DNA from: Welwitschia mirabilis
Taxonomy: Eukaryota > Gnetophyta > Gnetopsida > Welwitschiales
Length of the DNA stretch: 61,992 nt
NCBI GenBank assembly: GCA_051453625.1
Contig: JBOZIK010000001.1
Location: 68,671,876 to 68,733,867 of the forward strand
Reading direction: 5' to 3'
Shown: positions 23,480-34,868 of the stretch, one piece after another
Numbering within the stretch: the stretch's first letter is position 1
Layout of the letters: each line of letters begins with the position of its first letter
Position numbers and translations under genes: made by a program
The notes under the pieces: generated by a model
Seen by the model: only the letters and a program-made list of their open reading frames with translations
What the model was told of the DNA's origin: nothing
The model's database searches: none

Positions 23480-24190
23480 AAGATAACTTAGAGAATTTGA
23501 AGATACATTAATGATAGTACTCAATAAGACTTTAGTAATATTTATAGGTATTGGCCATTTCATGATTACTCTAACTTTATCTTGATCCACCTATATACCT
23601 TTCTTGTATAGTACATGATCTAAGAATTGAATACATTCCTTTTAAAAAGAGTATTTTTTCATGTTGGCATATAAATGGTGATTCTATAAAGTTTACAATG
23701 CTAAGTTTAAGTATTTTTGATGTTCTTCATAAGTTTTATAATAAATGAGGATATCATTGATAAATACTATTACAAAGGAGTCAAGATCTAATTAAAAGAT
23801 TTTTTTCATAAGACTTATAAATATTGTATGAACATTAGTTAAGTTAAAAGGAATAATAGTGAACTCATAATTCTCCTAGTGAGTTTTAAATGTTATTTTA
23901 TGAATATATTCTTCCTTAATTTGAACTTGATGATATTCAAATTTTAGAACAACTTCTGAAAATACCTTAGTCTTCTTGAGTTGATTAAAAATGTCATCTA
24001 TTCTTAGCAGTGGATACATGTTCTTGATAGTAACTTTATCTAGCTATTTATAATCAATGCATAATCTTAGTATTTCATATTTCTTCTTTACAAATAGTAT
24101 AGATGCTCCTCCATGATGATATACTAAGATAAATGAAGCCTTTTTATAAGAGTTCTTCAAGCTAAGTTTTTAGTTTTTTCATTTTTATAG
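23480..24190 (-). pseudogene. Element M reverse transcriptase remnant
   Basis: RNA-dependent DNA polymerase. From high to low coordinates: HHGGASILFVKKKYE, LCIDYK*LDKVTIKN, YPLLRIDDIFNQL (about 23,980-24,130), then the catalytic box FINDILIYYKTYEEH (about 23,720-23,766) where the family has F-I-D-D-I-L, followed by LDHVLYKKGI and DQDKVRVIMKWPIP. One catalytic Asp has become Asn. Internal stops and frameshifts confirm a dead copy. Confidence 0.88.
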
Positions 24191-24879
24191 GAGTAATTTT
24201 ATATAATGACTTAGAAATTGGTTGGGTTATTAAGACTAATTCAGTGGAAATTTCAACTTGCCAAAGTGGTAACATCCCTAATTATTCTATTATAAATACA
24301 TTAAGAATATTCTTAGATTATTAGTATATTCTTTACTAAAGTTCATCCTTCTTTTAAGCTACTTGATTTTAGGTATTAATTGAATTCTACATTGCCAAAT
24401 TGTAATGACCTTAAAAGATTAGTATCTTAGCATGATTTATCATTTCTACTTGATGCTTTTTATAACTTATAATTTCTATATTTTCCATTAACCAATTCAT
24501 ACAAAAAATAATGTTATATTTTCCTAAGTAAATAACAATTAGTTGTATCTAAAAATATCCCATACTTATGAATAAAATATAGTTTTAAACCTATTGATTA
24601 ACTTTAGACATGGGTTCATTTGTTAAATTTATGTATTCCTCAATTAGAGTATATAATTTTTTAAGAATTTTATAGTAGATGTAAGGAAATGTGTTACTTA
24701 CTAATTAAATAAAATAATTACTTTTTTATTATTAAGTAAAGCCTTACCTTCTATGATAGAGATCTAAAATTTCATCCCTTAATGATCTATTGCTACTCAA
24801 TGTTATTCTATTGATTGAGGAATACTTTTTGACCCTCAAGGATTTTTTGGTTGTTGTCTAGAAAGGAATCTATTATATA

Positions 24880-24950
24880 ATGAACATTCTCTTACATTAT
24901 GATTTCCTTTATAATAGTAGCATTAATATCCATTATACCAGTTCTAGTAT
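24880..24950 (-). pseudogene. Element M gag zinc-knuckle remnant
   Basis: The minus strand reads CYYYKGNHNVRECSLY, the position and spacing of a C-x2-C-x4-H-x4-C knuckle with the second Cys changed to Tyr (TGT to TAT). The protease expected between here and RT (24,200-24,850) could not be recognised. Confidence 0.6.
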
Positions 24951-25139
24951 AAGTTGGATCTTTGAGGTTAATTACTTGCATAGATTTAACTAAGAACATT
25001 CTAGTTTTTTTAATGAAGTTTGCTTTGGTTGATTAAAATTCTTGTTTCTCCTATTGCTATTACTGATATTATTTTTACTAAGTTCCAATTCTTATTTTAA
25101 TAATACATTTGTAATTTATTTTCCTTAAGGATATGATCT

Positions 25140-25770
25140 CATGGAGGAATTCATTTCTTAATTTCTTATTATCTCTATAAGTTTTGTTTTGTTATCTTTG
25201 CCTTTTCTATAGCCTATACTAGACTCTTAGGTTTGAACATGGATACTTTTATAGCAATAAAAGAAAGAATACTATCAATAAAAAGATTTAGTTTAGATTC
25301 TTTATCTAAATACATATGTGATACATATCTTAATAATTCTATAAATTTGCACTCATGAGATGCAATGGTTACATTATGGGTTTCTCTTAGATTTTAGAAT
25401 TTAGTAACTTTATAGTAAGTATAAAACTTGGTAATGTACCTTTACTTAAATATTTATTCAAATTCCTTTTATAAAAGTTCTAAATCTTCTAATTGATTAT
25501 TTTCATTTTTCACCATAAATTAGCTTCTCCTTATAGCATATAGATAGCTAAAAAAATCTTTTTCATATTCATCACATCCTAAGGTACCTATAACCTTTTT
25601 AACATTACTCAACCATGCTTCTTCATTAAAATTATCTAAACCTCTTTCGAACTTTGGTATATTTAGCTTAATAAACATTTGAATTGATTTCCTTACATCC
25701 AGTTCCTTAAGTTGACTGATATCCTTATTTATGTATGGTTTTGACCTTGATTTGCTCTTTGTGATAGGAA
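25140..25770 (-). pseudogene. Element M gag capsid remnant
   Basis: The minus strand has FIKLNIPKFERGLDNFNEEAW then LSNVKKVIGTLGCDEYEKDF (about 25,561-25,680), the start of the plant Ty3/gypsy gag domain (family 'P-x-F-x-G... A-x-x-W-L... L-G-C-x-x-x-x-K'). It continues RYITKFYTYYKVTKF and ECKFIELLRYVSHMYLDKE. Stops are frequent. Confidence 0.8.
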
Positions 25771-27333
25771 TTGGATGAAGGTATTTATTAATGCTTCTAG
25801 AGTAAAATTAAATAAGGGTTAAGTTTTATTATTTGGTTAGTAAATATTTTGTAAATTCTCTTGATGTTGATTACTTTGTGTAATTGACCTAACCTGAAGG
25901 TTTAACTAATGATGATGAGGCATATAAAAGAAGGGAAAATTGTTTATGAGATTCTATTTGGAAATAGGATAGATATTATTAAAGGTTAAACTTAGAAATA
26001 TTATCATAATCTTAAAAATAACATGGTTATTATTATGAGGTATCTCTTTTCTTTATTTTAATAAATAAGGTCTATAAGTTATGAATATGGTTTTTTAGTT
26101 TAATGTTATGTGACCATATAATTTAGAATGAAAATGTGATTAGAGTTTTGATTATTTACAATGATATCTAATTATAAGTTATTATTTATGGGTTTATATT
26201 TCCTACAAAAGATCAAGATCATTAAGGAATCATATAAGGTCATTGTCCTAAATTCTTTAATAATTTTAGTCCTTCTAAGTGGTTACTATCTATACCAATA
26301 AGGTAAAAGGCATCTTTAATGACTTAAATTCATCATTATTTTTAGTTTGTTTAAGGATTTATAATTTTTATAAATATAATTAGAATAATGATTAGCTAAG
26401 GGTTAGAATTATAATTAACCTTATGAATTCTTTGATAACTATGCCAAATATAATTAACTTCTAAGATTATTAAGATACTAAGGTTATCATTAATGTTATA
26501 GTTATAATTATTAGGATTGATGTAAATTATAGTATAATGTCTTGGATTTAAACTAAATTTTTACTTATCTATTATTCTTTCTTAGGGGTAACATTTGATA
26601 TTGGTTCATATTTACATCACTTTAACTTTCAAGCAAGGTATAAAAATAAAGAAAAGAGAAGATGAGATAAAGTGATTTGTAGAGTTGAAATTCATATTAA
26701 AGAGGAGGGAAGTAAAATAGCTCCAAGGTATTTCTAGTTTATCCTTAAGTAATCCTTCAATCTAATGTTATCTAATTGTCTTTTTAGTAAAACACTTCAA
26801 ACTATCAACTACATTTGAATCAAGTCATGAAGCATAATCTCATCTTTTGTATGATAATTGGTAAAATCATTTAACACTTTAATCTTAAAATAATAATAGA
26901 AAGTAAGGACTTCTAGAGCACTCAAGATCTATAAAACTAAAAGATTAAGTAATAAAAGTGGACTCACAACAATAAAACAAATTTAATAACAAAATCAGTT
27001 AGCTAAGCATTCTAAGTACAATATTACTCATGAATTGGAATTAAATAAAACAACTTCTATATTGTAAAATAAGAATAACTTTACAACAAAGGAAAAAAGA
27101 AAGAAGAAGAACTCCTTAGACAATCCTTAAAGACTAGCTCACTCACTTAAAGAGTCATTTAGAAAGCCATCATAAGTTGATGCTTCAAAGTGTTATAATT
27201 TTCGTGAGGTAGATATGATAAAATAAAGGGTTTAAGGAACTTTTATAGTAAGAGATAGTAAAGAGGGATGATTACAAGCCCTTGGCTTATAGTGTTAGGT
27301 GAACAGTTACATGATTACATTAGGTTGGATGGT

Positions 27334-27342
<9 letters not shown>
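25771..27342. other. Unassigned; expected position of element M 5' leader and LTR
   Basis: I see no primer site, TG...CA ends or reading frame that I can defend. ACTATAAAAGTTCC on the minus strand near 27,233-27,246 followed by TTC-rich sequence could be an LTR promoter. The sequence is not obviously alike to 20,442-21,489. Confidence 0.3.
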
Positions 27343-27373
<31 letters not shown>

Positions 27374-27592
27374 TATTTTTATGAAGACATCACCACTTGG
27401 ATCCAGAGTGCTGTAGCTACTACCAATTGCTGACTATGTTATGTGTCTTCACCATCATCTTAATCAGCCCTACCACATGCCACTTTGTAAATCCTCATCA
27501 TCATCACTAGATGTTATTAAGAATGTAAGTAATTTTGAATGTGGAATTTAATTAAGCCTATAATTACATTTAGTAAAATTTTCCATGACATT
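27343..27592 (-). repeat. T27 homopolymer beside a less A+T-rich island (possible retroposon with poly-A)
   Basis: About 27 consecutive T at 27,341-27,367, followed by about 130 bp noticeably richer in G+C than the surroundings (27,390-27,510, containing GGATCCAGAGTGCTGTAGC). Read on the minus strand this is a short unit ending in poly-A, which suggests a retroposed sequence. No tRNA-like A/B boxes or LINE motifs are convincing. Confidence 0.3.
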
Positions 27593-27868
27593 CTAGGAAT
27601 GTGTGTTTAAATGCAGTTTAAGGTCATGAACTAGTGGCACTAATAGTCTAGGATCATAGTACTAGCATTTTAATTTCATAATTGTAAAATTAAATCATGT
27701 TCTTAAATTAAGCTTAAGTAACTTGAAAATGTCAAGAGTAAGTAGTTATGTGCATAATTACTATGAAAAACAATAGAAGACATGTGTTTATAATGAAATC
27801 AATTATATTAGTATCTTATAAATAAGGTTAATTGATTATTTAACTTAATCATAATATCATTTTTTATA
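27593..27868. other. No recognisable feature
   Basis: A+T-rich sequence between the poly-T island and the probable start of the copia LTR; nothing supported. Confidence 0.4.
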
Positions 27869-28002
27869 TGTTAACACATCCTAAATAATATTTTACTAGT
27901 GCCTTAGTAAAAATGATAATGAAATGGTTAAACATGAAAAATTATCAAAGTTGAATGTGATTAAGCATGAGAAAGATATAAATTTAAAAATTTTATGACT
28001 AA

Positions 28003-28855
28003 NNNNNNNNNNNNNNNNNNNNNNNNNNNNNNNNNNNNNNNNNNNNNNNNNNNNNNNNNNNNNNNNNNNNNNNNNNNNNNNNNNNNNNNNNNNNNNNNNN
28101 NNNNNNNNNNNNNNNNNNNNNNNNNNNNNNNNNNNNNNNNNNNNNNNNNNNNNNNNNNNNNNNNNNNNNNNNNNNNNNNNNNNNNNNNNNNNNNNNNNNN
28201 NNNNNNNNNNNNNNNNNNNNNNNNNNNNNNNNNNNNNNNNNNNNNNNNNNNNNNNNNNNNNNNNNNNNNNNNNNNNNNNNNNNNNNNNNNNNNNNNNNNN
28301 NNNNNNNNNNNNNNNNNNNNNNNNNNNNNNNNNNNNNNNNNNNNNNNNNNNNNNNNNNNNNNNNNNNNNNNNNNNNNNNNNNNNNNNNNNNNNNNNNNNN
28401 NNNNNNNNNNNNNNNNNNNNNNNNNNNNNNNNNNNNNNNNNNNNNNNNNNNNNNNNNNNNNNNNNNNNNNNNNNNNNNNNNNNNNNNNNNNNNNNNNNNN
28501 NNNNNNNNNNNNNNNNNNNNNNNNNNNNNNNNNNNNNNNNNNNNNNNNNNNNNNNNNNNNNNNNNNNNNNNNNNNNNNNNNNNNNNNNNNNNNNNNNNNN
28601 NNNNNNNNNNNNNNNNNNNNNNNNNNNNNNNNNNNNNNNNNNNNNNNNNNNNNNNNNNNNNNNNNNNNNNNNNNNNNNNNNNNNNNNNNNNNNNNNNNNN
28701 NNNNNNNNNNNNNNNNNNNNNNNNNNNNNNNNNNNNNNNNNNNNNNNNNNNNNNNNNNNNNNNNNNNNNNNNNNNNNNNNNNNNNNNNNNNNNNNNNNNN
28801 NNNNNNNNNNNNNNNNNNNNNNNNNNNNNNNNNNNNNNNNNNNNNNNNNNNNNNN
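28003..28855. other. Assembly gap (853 N)
   Basis: Within the copia LTR. The apparent open frames across it consist of N only. Confidence 0.99.
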
Positions 28856-29317
28856 TTGTATTTTTAGTGGATCTTAATATCAACCAAGCCAAGTTTTAAG
28901 TAACTTATATGAATTTAAGAAATTAATGTAAATCCTAAGTATAAAAGTTAAAAAATAATAGTTCACATAAAACCTCTGATTCCCATATTTTCATTCCTTT
29001 ATTTTTCATTTCTACCTTTGAATATGTTATTAGTATTATGCCTTTGAATTACATTAAGTATCTAGTGTTACAACATTTTCTACTAATAGAGTTAAGCATG
29101 TCGTATTATGTAGAAACCAATGTTGCATTGCTAGTGAGCATTTATAACTCCAATGTAGTTGAACATGTCATAATTAGATTGTTTGAGTTGCACTGCTAGA
29201 AGGCATTCATAGCCTCAATGCAATTAACTAAATCCAAATAAGTGATTAATCTTATGTGCTTTTGGAGAAGAGATATATTATGTTGACATTAGATAGTTAA
29301 AAGGTAATCCATTTCAC

Positions 29318-29325
29318 TATATAAG
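29318..29325 (+). promoter_or_regulatory. TATA box of copia LTR
   Basis: TATATAAG, about 490 bp before the LTR end, in CACTATATAAGCCTG. Likely core promoter of the copia RNA. Confidence 0.5.
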
Positions 29326-29812
29326 CCTGTACTTATGAACTTCTTCTCTTGTAGTATATTTGATTGTCATTGTACTTTAGATCTAGTGAATTGAGTGCAT
29401 TTAGGTATATTATCATAACCAAAAGCTTAGCTCAAAAAAGATTAATATTTAGCCTTAAAAGTCCACTTATAAAGATTACAGGTTAACCTAGAAACCTAGA
29501 AAGAAAGCAATGAGGACCTAAATCAACTTAAGGTTGAAGTTGATAGCTGAGAGTGAAGTAGGGATTTTTCTTAAACCACTATAAATCATTGTTTTAGTAA
29601 AATTATTAAGTATTTTTATTTGAGTTATTCCCTTATTATTTTATTCTTTAAATTTCATCTGATATCATCTAGTCTTATTTTCACACACACATACACATAC
29701 ACACACAGAAAAAAAAACCCAAAACTTGATATTTTTATATGAATATTTTTAAGGATAAAATTATGTTTCAAGACCTATTCATTTCCCCTCGAGGATTTGT
29801 AGATCCTTCATT

Positions 29813-29824
29813 TGATATTATAAT
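29813..29824 (+). promoter_or_regulatory. Primer-binding site, initiator tRNA-Met type (decayed)
   Basis: TGATATTATAAT against TGGTATCAGAGC: seven identities, four transitions and one transversion. The position two bases after an LTR end in CA and just before gag supports it. Confidence 0.55.
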
Positions 29825-29869
29825 TAAGTTGAGTCAGTAGTAGATTCTAACAAATCTTGACTCTTTAAC

Positions 29870-31140
29870 CCTAGTCATGAGTAACCCTTCAAATTGATTC
29901 TCTACCAAAAGGCCACCACTATTTGATAAAATAAACTATGCTTATTGGAAGGCAAGGATGTGAATTTTTCTTAGGTTTCTTAATGTTGACATAGAAGAAG
30001 TTATCTACAATAGATATAGATAACCTACAATAATCAAAATGGATAGTAGTGAAAAAACCAAGATCATTATGAAACCAAGAGATCAATGGACTCCCATTGA
30101 TAAGGCTAAGACAATCATAGATGTTCATGTGTTTAATGCCATTTTTTGTATAGATTGTGTAAAAGAATTCAAGAGGATTGTAAATTGCAAATATACCACA
30201 GAAGCATGAAACATTATTAAAGTAGCTCATAATGGTACATTCATTGTAAAAGAGGGAAAATTACAGATTCTCATCTTCAAGTTCAAAGATATTTATATAA
30301 AAGAGGAAATAACTCTTTAAGAATTCTTTGCAGATTGATAGACATAGTAAAATCAATGACAAGCCTAGAAGAAAATATAGATGAAGCAAAAGTGACAGGA
30401 AAAGTCTTAAAATCCATTCTAAAGTGTTTTGGGAGAAAGGTCATTACCATAAAAGAAAGCAAGAACATCAACTATATGGCCCTGGATGAACTACAAGGTA
30501 ATCTTCAAACTTATGAATTAAAGTTTACTAAAGATAAGAAGAAAAGTCTTACATTAAAAACTATGTAGAAGAAATCCAAATTTGAAAGATTAAATAATAA
30601 CCTTGATAAGGATCAGATTACTCTATTAGTAAGTAGATTCAAAAAATTCTTGCATAGGAAAAGAAGAGATGGAAAATAAAGAAAGGGATGTAAAAGGGGC
30701 TAATCTAAGCTAAGAAGAGATGAAAAGAAAGGAGAAAAAAGATCTAGTCTATGCTTATAAAGGACATGGACATGTTACAAATTAATGTCCTAATAACAAA
30801 AGGGATCATAGAAAATCTAAAAAATTATCCTTTATTACTACTTAGAACAATGTAGATGAGTAAGAAGATAGTAGCTCTAGTCAAGAGTTGGAGGAAAATA
30901 GAAGACTCTCTTTTATGATAATAGTATCTATCTTAAATAAGGTATCTTGTTCAGATAAATTAACTGATTTAGATATCATAGAAGACAAAGAAGAAGAATT
31001 AGAAGACAATTATCAAGAGTTGTACTCAAAATGTAAAAAGCTAGAAAAATGGATAATTGAGCTAACTAAAATAGTAAAGACTTTAAAAAAGGAAAAGAAA
31101 TCTTTTAAGGCTAACTATAAGAAGATTCAAATGTAGATCA
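29870..31140 (+). pseudogene. Copia gag remnant
   Basis: Capsid/nucleocapsid precursor with frameshifts and stops. N-terminal block PPLFDKINYAYWKARM (about 29,910-29,957) is the typical 'F-x-x-x-N-Y-x-x-W-x-x-x-M' start. Then come QWTPIDKAKTI, VNCKYTTEA*NIIKVAHNGT (about 30,180-30,240), VTGKVLKSILKCFGRKVI (about 30,390), KNINYMALDELQGNLQTYEL (about 30,460-30,520) and a knuckle YAYKGHGHVTN*CP (30,750-30,792) in which two Cys are Tyr. A charged helical tail follows (30,888-31,136, open 82 codons). The order is that of UBN2-type copia gag. Confidence 0.85.
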
Positions 31141-31319
31141 TGGAGCTAATTCAAAAGGTAAAAAGCTTATCTTATTTTGTAAGTAAACTCTGTAACAATT
31201 CTAATAAATTAGAATAGATCCATGAAATAGGAAATCAGTTTAGGATAAAAGAGATATTAGATTCACCCCCTAAAAACCAGCTACTTTTTCTAATGAAGTA
31301 ACATGACAAAATAATAATT

Positions 31320-31579
31320 TCATTTCAAAGATTACCTATTATTTTTGTAGAAAATTAGATCACTTAAAATTATTTTCCAAATTTAGAAAAGTGATGCTTT
31401 TTTCAAATCATGCTAATACTTATCCATTCAAATTAATTTATAAAACTTTTGTATCACAATAGTTTAAGAGGACTAAGTGGGTAAGGGTTAACAATTTTAA
31501 AAGCTTCTTAATTTAGATAGATATTAATATTTTCATTTGAACTTCTTCATACTTGAATAGTGGGTGCTCTCAGCACATG
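31320..31579 (+). pseudogene. Copia second zinc knuckle and first half of protease
   Basis: TYYFCRKLDHLKLFSKFRK (about 31,336-31,392) has the spacing of the second knuckle found before protease in SIRE-like elements. TKWVRVNN follows, then the protease active site YLNSGCSQHM ending at 31,579. The family has D-S-G-C-S-x-H-M; Asp is Asn here (GAT to AAT). The gene is cut immediately after the Met codon by the LTR at 31,580 and continues at 46,581. Confidence 0.9.
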
Positions 31580-32043
31580 TGTCACATCCATACTTTTAAT
31601 TCTTTTAAAACATGTAAAGATTAAGTATAATGAATTATTTAAAAATATTTAATTATTTAAAATATTAAACCAATATAAATATTATGTTATTGAAATGTTA
31701 TTATATTAAATTGTGCTTTGAGTTCTTTTTGTCTTGATTAAAATATTACTTATAAAATTTTCAAGAATGTTCTTGTAGCGGTGATGATTTCATTTACTTA
31801 TTATTTTTTACCTTTCTAAAAATTATTATTTGATTAAATTTTATTTGTGAAGGCTTACTAATTTTTTTCCTCATTATTATAATTAAATGTAATAGAATTG
31901 AAAACATTCCTTTTATATTATTAAAGTGCCCGGTAACCAAGTAAGTCTTTTATAAAATGTTATGAAACCACCACCTTTACCATTGGCTCATGATGTGTTC
32001 TTTCATATTATTAAGTCCTTTAACTTTACCTATGTTCTCTTAT

Positions 32044-32051
32044 TATAAATA
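32044..32051 (+). promoter_or_regulatory. TATA box, LTR a
   Basis: TATAAATA, kept at 41,887-41,894 in LTR c. In LTR b the matching place (about 39,790) reads TTTAAATA. Confidence 0.5.
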
Positions 32052-32470
32052 TGGTTATCCTTCCCTCAAGTTTAGCTCATTTTTTGAAAAGAAATTACCT
32101 TTGAATCTTAGAGCTTAGGGTATATAGGGTCTTTGAAAACTTGGAAGATCTTCAAAGTCCTTGAATACCATGATCTAATATGAGTATGGTTCTATTCTTT
32201 CTTACTTTCTTATTGGTTCATTCCTTCGTATGTAATGCATTATCATGCTTGATATTATTATATTCTTGTAAAACAAATATAAAAAAATGTGTGATTCTTA
32301 ATAAGAGTAGAATTATTCTTATTCCAAGTCTTATCTCCTACTACCTTCTGTACTCAATGTTTTAATATTTAAATTTAAGTTATACTTATTGAGAATATAT
32401 ACTTCATGGTTTTACCTTATCATACTACTCTTGTTATTATGATTTGTTGAACTTATGATTATGTAATTCC

Positions 32471-32694
32471 ATAGATTATCAAATAAGATAGTGGGCTTCA
32501 CAGATCATTGAATGAGGCAGTGAAGTGAGAATCCCATAGATCACTGAATGAGGCAGTGGAAATAAGAGATTAACCAAAAATCACCACAGATCACCAAATG
32601 AGGTAGTGAAGTGAATTATAAAATATTATATGAGAATCACAAATCATCGAATGAGGAGTGGGCTTTATAAATCACCAAATGAGGTAGCGAAGTA
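32471..32694 (+). repeat. Tandem array inside LTR a (about 6 units)
   Basis: Units have the core ACAGATCACYGAATGAGGYA followed by GTGGGCTT or GTGAAGTG, spaced about 28-55 bp. Homologous arrays with about nine units lie at 40,207-40,550 and 42,314-42,638. Confidence 0.85.
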
Positions 32695-34844
32695 ATTAAA
32701 ATATATAAAACAATATATATTAATTATTCTCATTTCATAATCATAAGGTTAGTGTTTTGTGATATAACTTATTCTTGAAGTCCTTACTTATCTTTTTCAT
32801 CTTAACTTCTAAAAAATTCTTTCCTATCTTAACTTTTAAAAAATCATTTCTTATCTTAGCCATTCTTTCCTAAACCATACTAGGAGCTATGATTTTCCAT
32901 AGTTCTCATCTCATAGCTTTGTATAATAGGTGGAAAATCTGGAGTATGAATAGTGAAGTGGGCATAAGGATGTGAAGAATTATTGTTCCAGTATTATTGG
33001 AATATTTACTAAATAATCTTATGTTCCTTTATTAATCTTAAATACTTGGTGTTTTATGACTGAGATCTTAAGATCATGATATACTTTTTTGAAATAATGT
33101 TTTGATGGACATGTTGAGAGTTAAACTCCATTTTATCATGTGTGTGATTTCCAGTTTATGAAGTTTTCTCAGATGATGCATTATGTATTGAATAATGAAT
33201 ATTTTCCTTAAATATTTTTGCAATGAAATGTGTTGATTTTAGTACATTTTTCATATTTTAATTAAAGAACCTTAATGTGAAGCTTGAGTATTTAGCTATG
33301 TATTTTACCTTAAAGGGAATTGAATGGAAAATTATGTTTGTAATTGCCTATAATCATAATTTTATTAAAAATAAGTATGATATGGTAATCTATTTCATGT
33401 ATTAGTTGTAAAACTTTCTTAAAAATTAATAGACTATTTATGAGTATAGGGTATTGGTATTTTGTCTTAAATGAGACATTAATGTCCATTTATTATAATG
33501 AAAATTGAAGAAGGAGTTATGTGTTTTTCCTCCTTCTCAATTAATTTACACCATTAAAATGATAACAAAAGCCATATGATGTGAGATATTATTATGGAAT
33601 CGCATAGGATAGATCATCATAACATGGAGTTGTAAGATGATTAGGCATTTATAGTCATCATTAGTAGGTGAAATGATGATATGTTAATGTCTTATTTTAT
33701 GCAAAAAAAAAATCATATTTGAAGGAAGTGTTCAATGTTATAGCAAAACCTTATACCATTTTTATGACTACTAATTTGATAGCTAAAGTATTAATGGGTG
33801 ATATTTGTGATACACTATCAGTTTAAATCAAACCTTATATTTAGGAGGATAATGAATCATTTCATAAAGTGAAGAAATATGAAGAAGAGGGCCCACGTAA
33901 AGGACCATGGTTCAAGATGCTATTAGTTAATAAGAATAATACTTATCTCTATTAAATATGAAATTACTAGATATTAAAGAAGGCAGTAAAAGTTATGTTG
34001 GAAAACAAACTTGAGAAGAAAACATGGGATATGCACAGAAGCCACTAGATAATTATTAATGACATTCATTTTAAGAAGAACTCCATGGATGAAAGGGGGA
34101 TCCACATGTGATGTGTATGCATTCTTAATTTAATACAATACTTTACTAAATTTATCAAATGGGTTTAGCATAAAAACATTAAAGTAACTTTATCAAGAGA
34201 AATGCCTAGGATGAAGAAGCACATAACCTTCTTGTAAATGGATTTAACAGGGTAGAAGGTAACACTAATTAAGAAAAGAACAAAATGAGTATAATGCATA
34301 GTTTCAAATCATAGACCATTCTTTTCTTTCACAATGTTCTTTACTATTACACTCTTTACCTCATATTGTAAATGAGTCCTATGAATAAATAGTTAAATGA
34401 GGGTATCAGGACCTAATTCAAGGAAAACATACCTTTGTTGTTTGATCTGTCATCTATATTTTGAATCATATGTGCTTCTTCTCTCTCTTTCGCATAGCGT
34501 GTTTTAACCTCCATTGCCTTGAAGGCATCTTAAATCATGTTTCATCTAGATCTAGTATCTTGTCCATTTTCAAGCCTTGTGTCTTATTCAATTCTAGATT
34601 TAACCAAATAAAACCTAAAATTCATGGAAAAAAGATTAATGAATTAATGGGTCTTTTCTATTTTACTAGAATGTAGAAAATCTCTCTGCTAGAAAATCAG
34701 GTACTTGATCTCTCTAGATATTACCATGGCATATGTTCTTATTAGTATGACATTTTTAATCTGTCTCTTCATAGGTCATCCCATTATTACATGAATATTC
34801 CTCTTTGATCGCTTTTCTCCCTTGCATTTAAAGAATTTTTCTTT

Positions 34845-34868
34845 TCTTCTTCTTCTTCTTCTTCTTCT
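34845..34868. repeat. (CTT)n microsatellite in LTR a
   Basis: An uninterrupted CTT run of about eight units. The same place in LTR c (44,779-44,790) is a T run, so the expansion arose after the LTRs were made. Confidence 0.85.

Larger units (their letters stand above)
21490..25770 (-). mobile_element. Element M: chromovirus-type Ty3/gypsy internal region, degenerate
   Basis: Minus-strand order from high to low coordinates: gag, zinc-knuckle remnant, (protease not seen), RT, RNase H, integrase, integrase C-terminal tail. This is the standard Ty3/gypsy order, and the motif spellings are those of plant chromoviruses. The 5' LTR and primer site were not located, and a chromodomain could not be confirmed after 21,759. 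Confidence 0.75.
27869..29810 (+). mobile_element. Copia 5' LTR
   Basis: The end at 29,810 (GATCCTTCA) is set by the primer site two bases later. The start at TGTTAACACATCC (27,869) is tentative. It contains an 853-N gap, a TATA box (29,318) and sequence shared with the fragment at 7,699-8,870. Confidence 0.55.

Noticed and set aside
25771-27592. 5' LTR of element M
   Set aside because: No convincing match to the presumed 3' LTR, no primer site and no target duplication; left as unassigned.
32471-32694. CRISPR-like spaced repeats
   Set aside because: Units are diverged, unevenly spaced and lie inside a plant retrotransposon LTR; a minisatellite explains them.
34461-34676. 71-codon ORF conserved at 44,404-44,634
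   Set aside because: Similarity is expected because both lie at the same place in paired LTRs; no start context or protein family supports a product.
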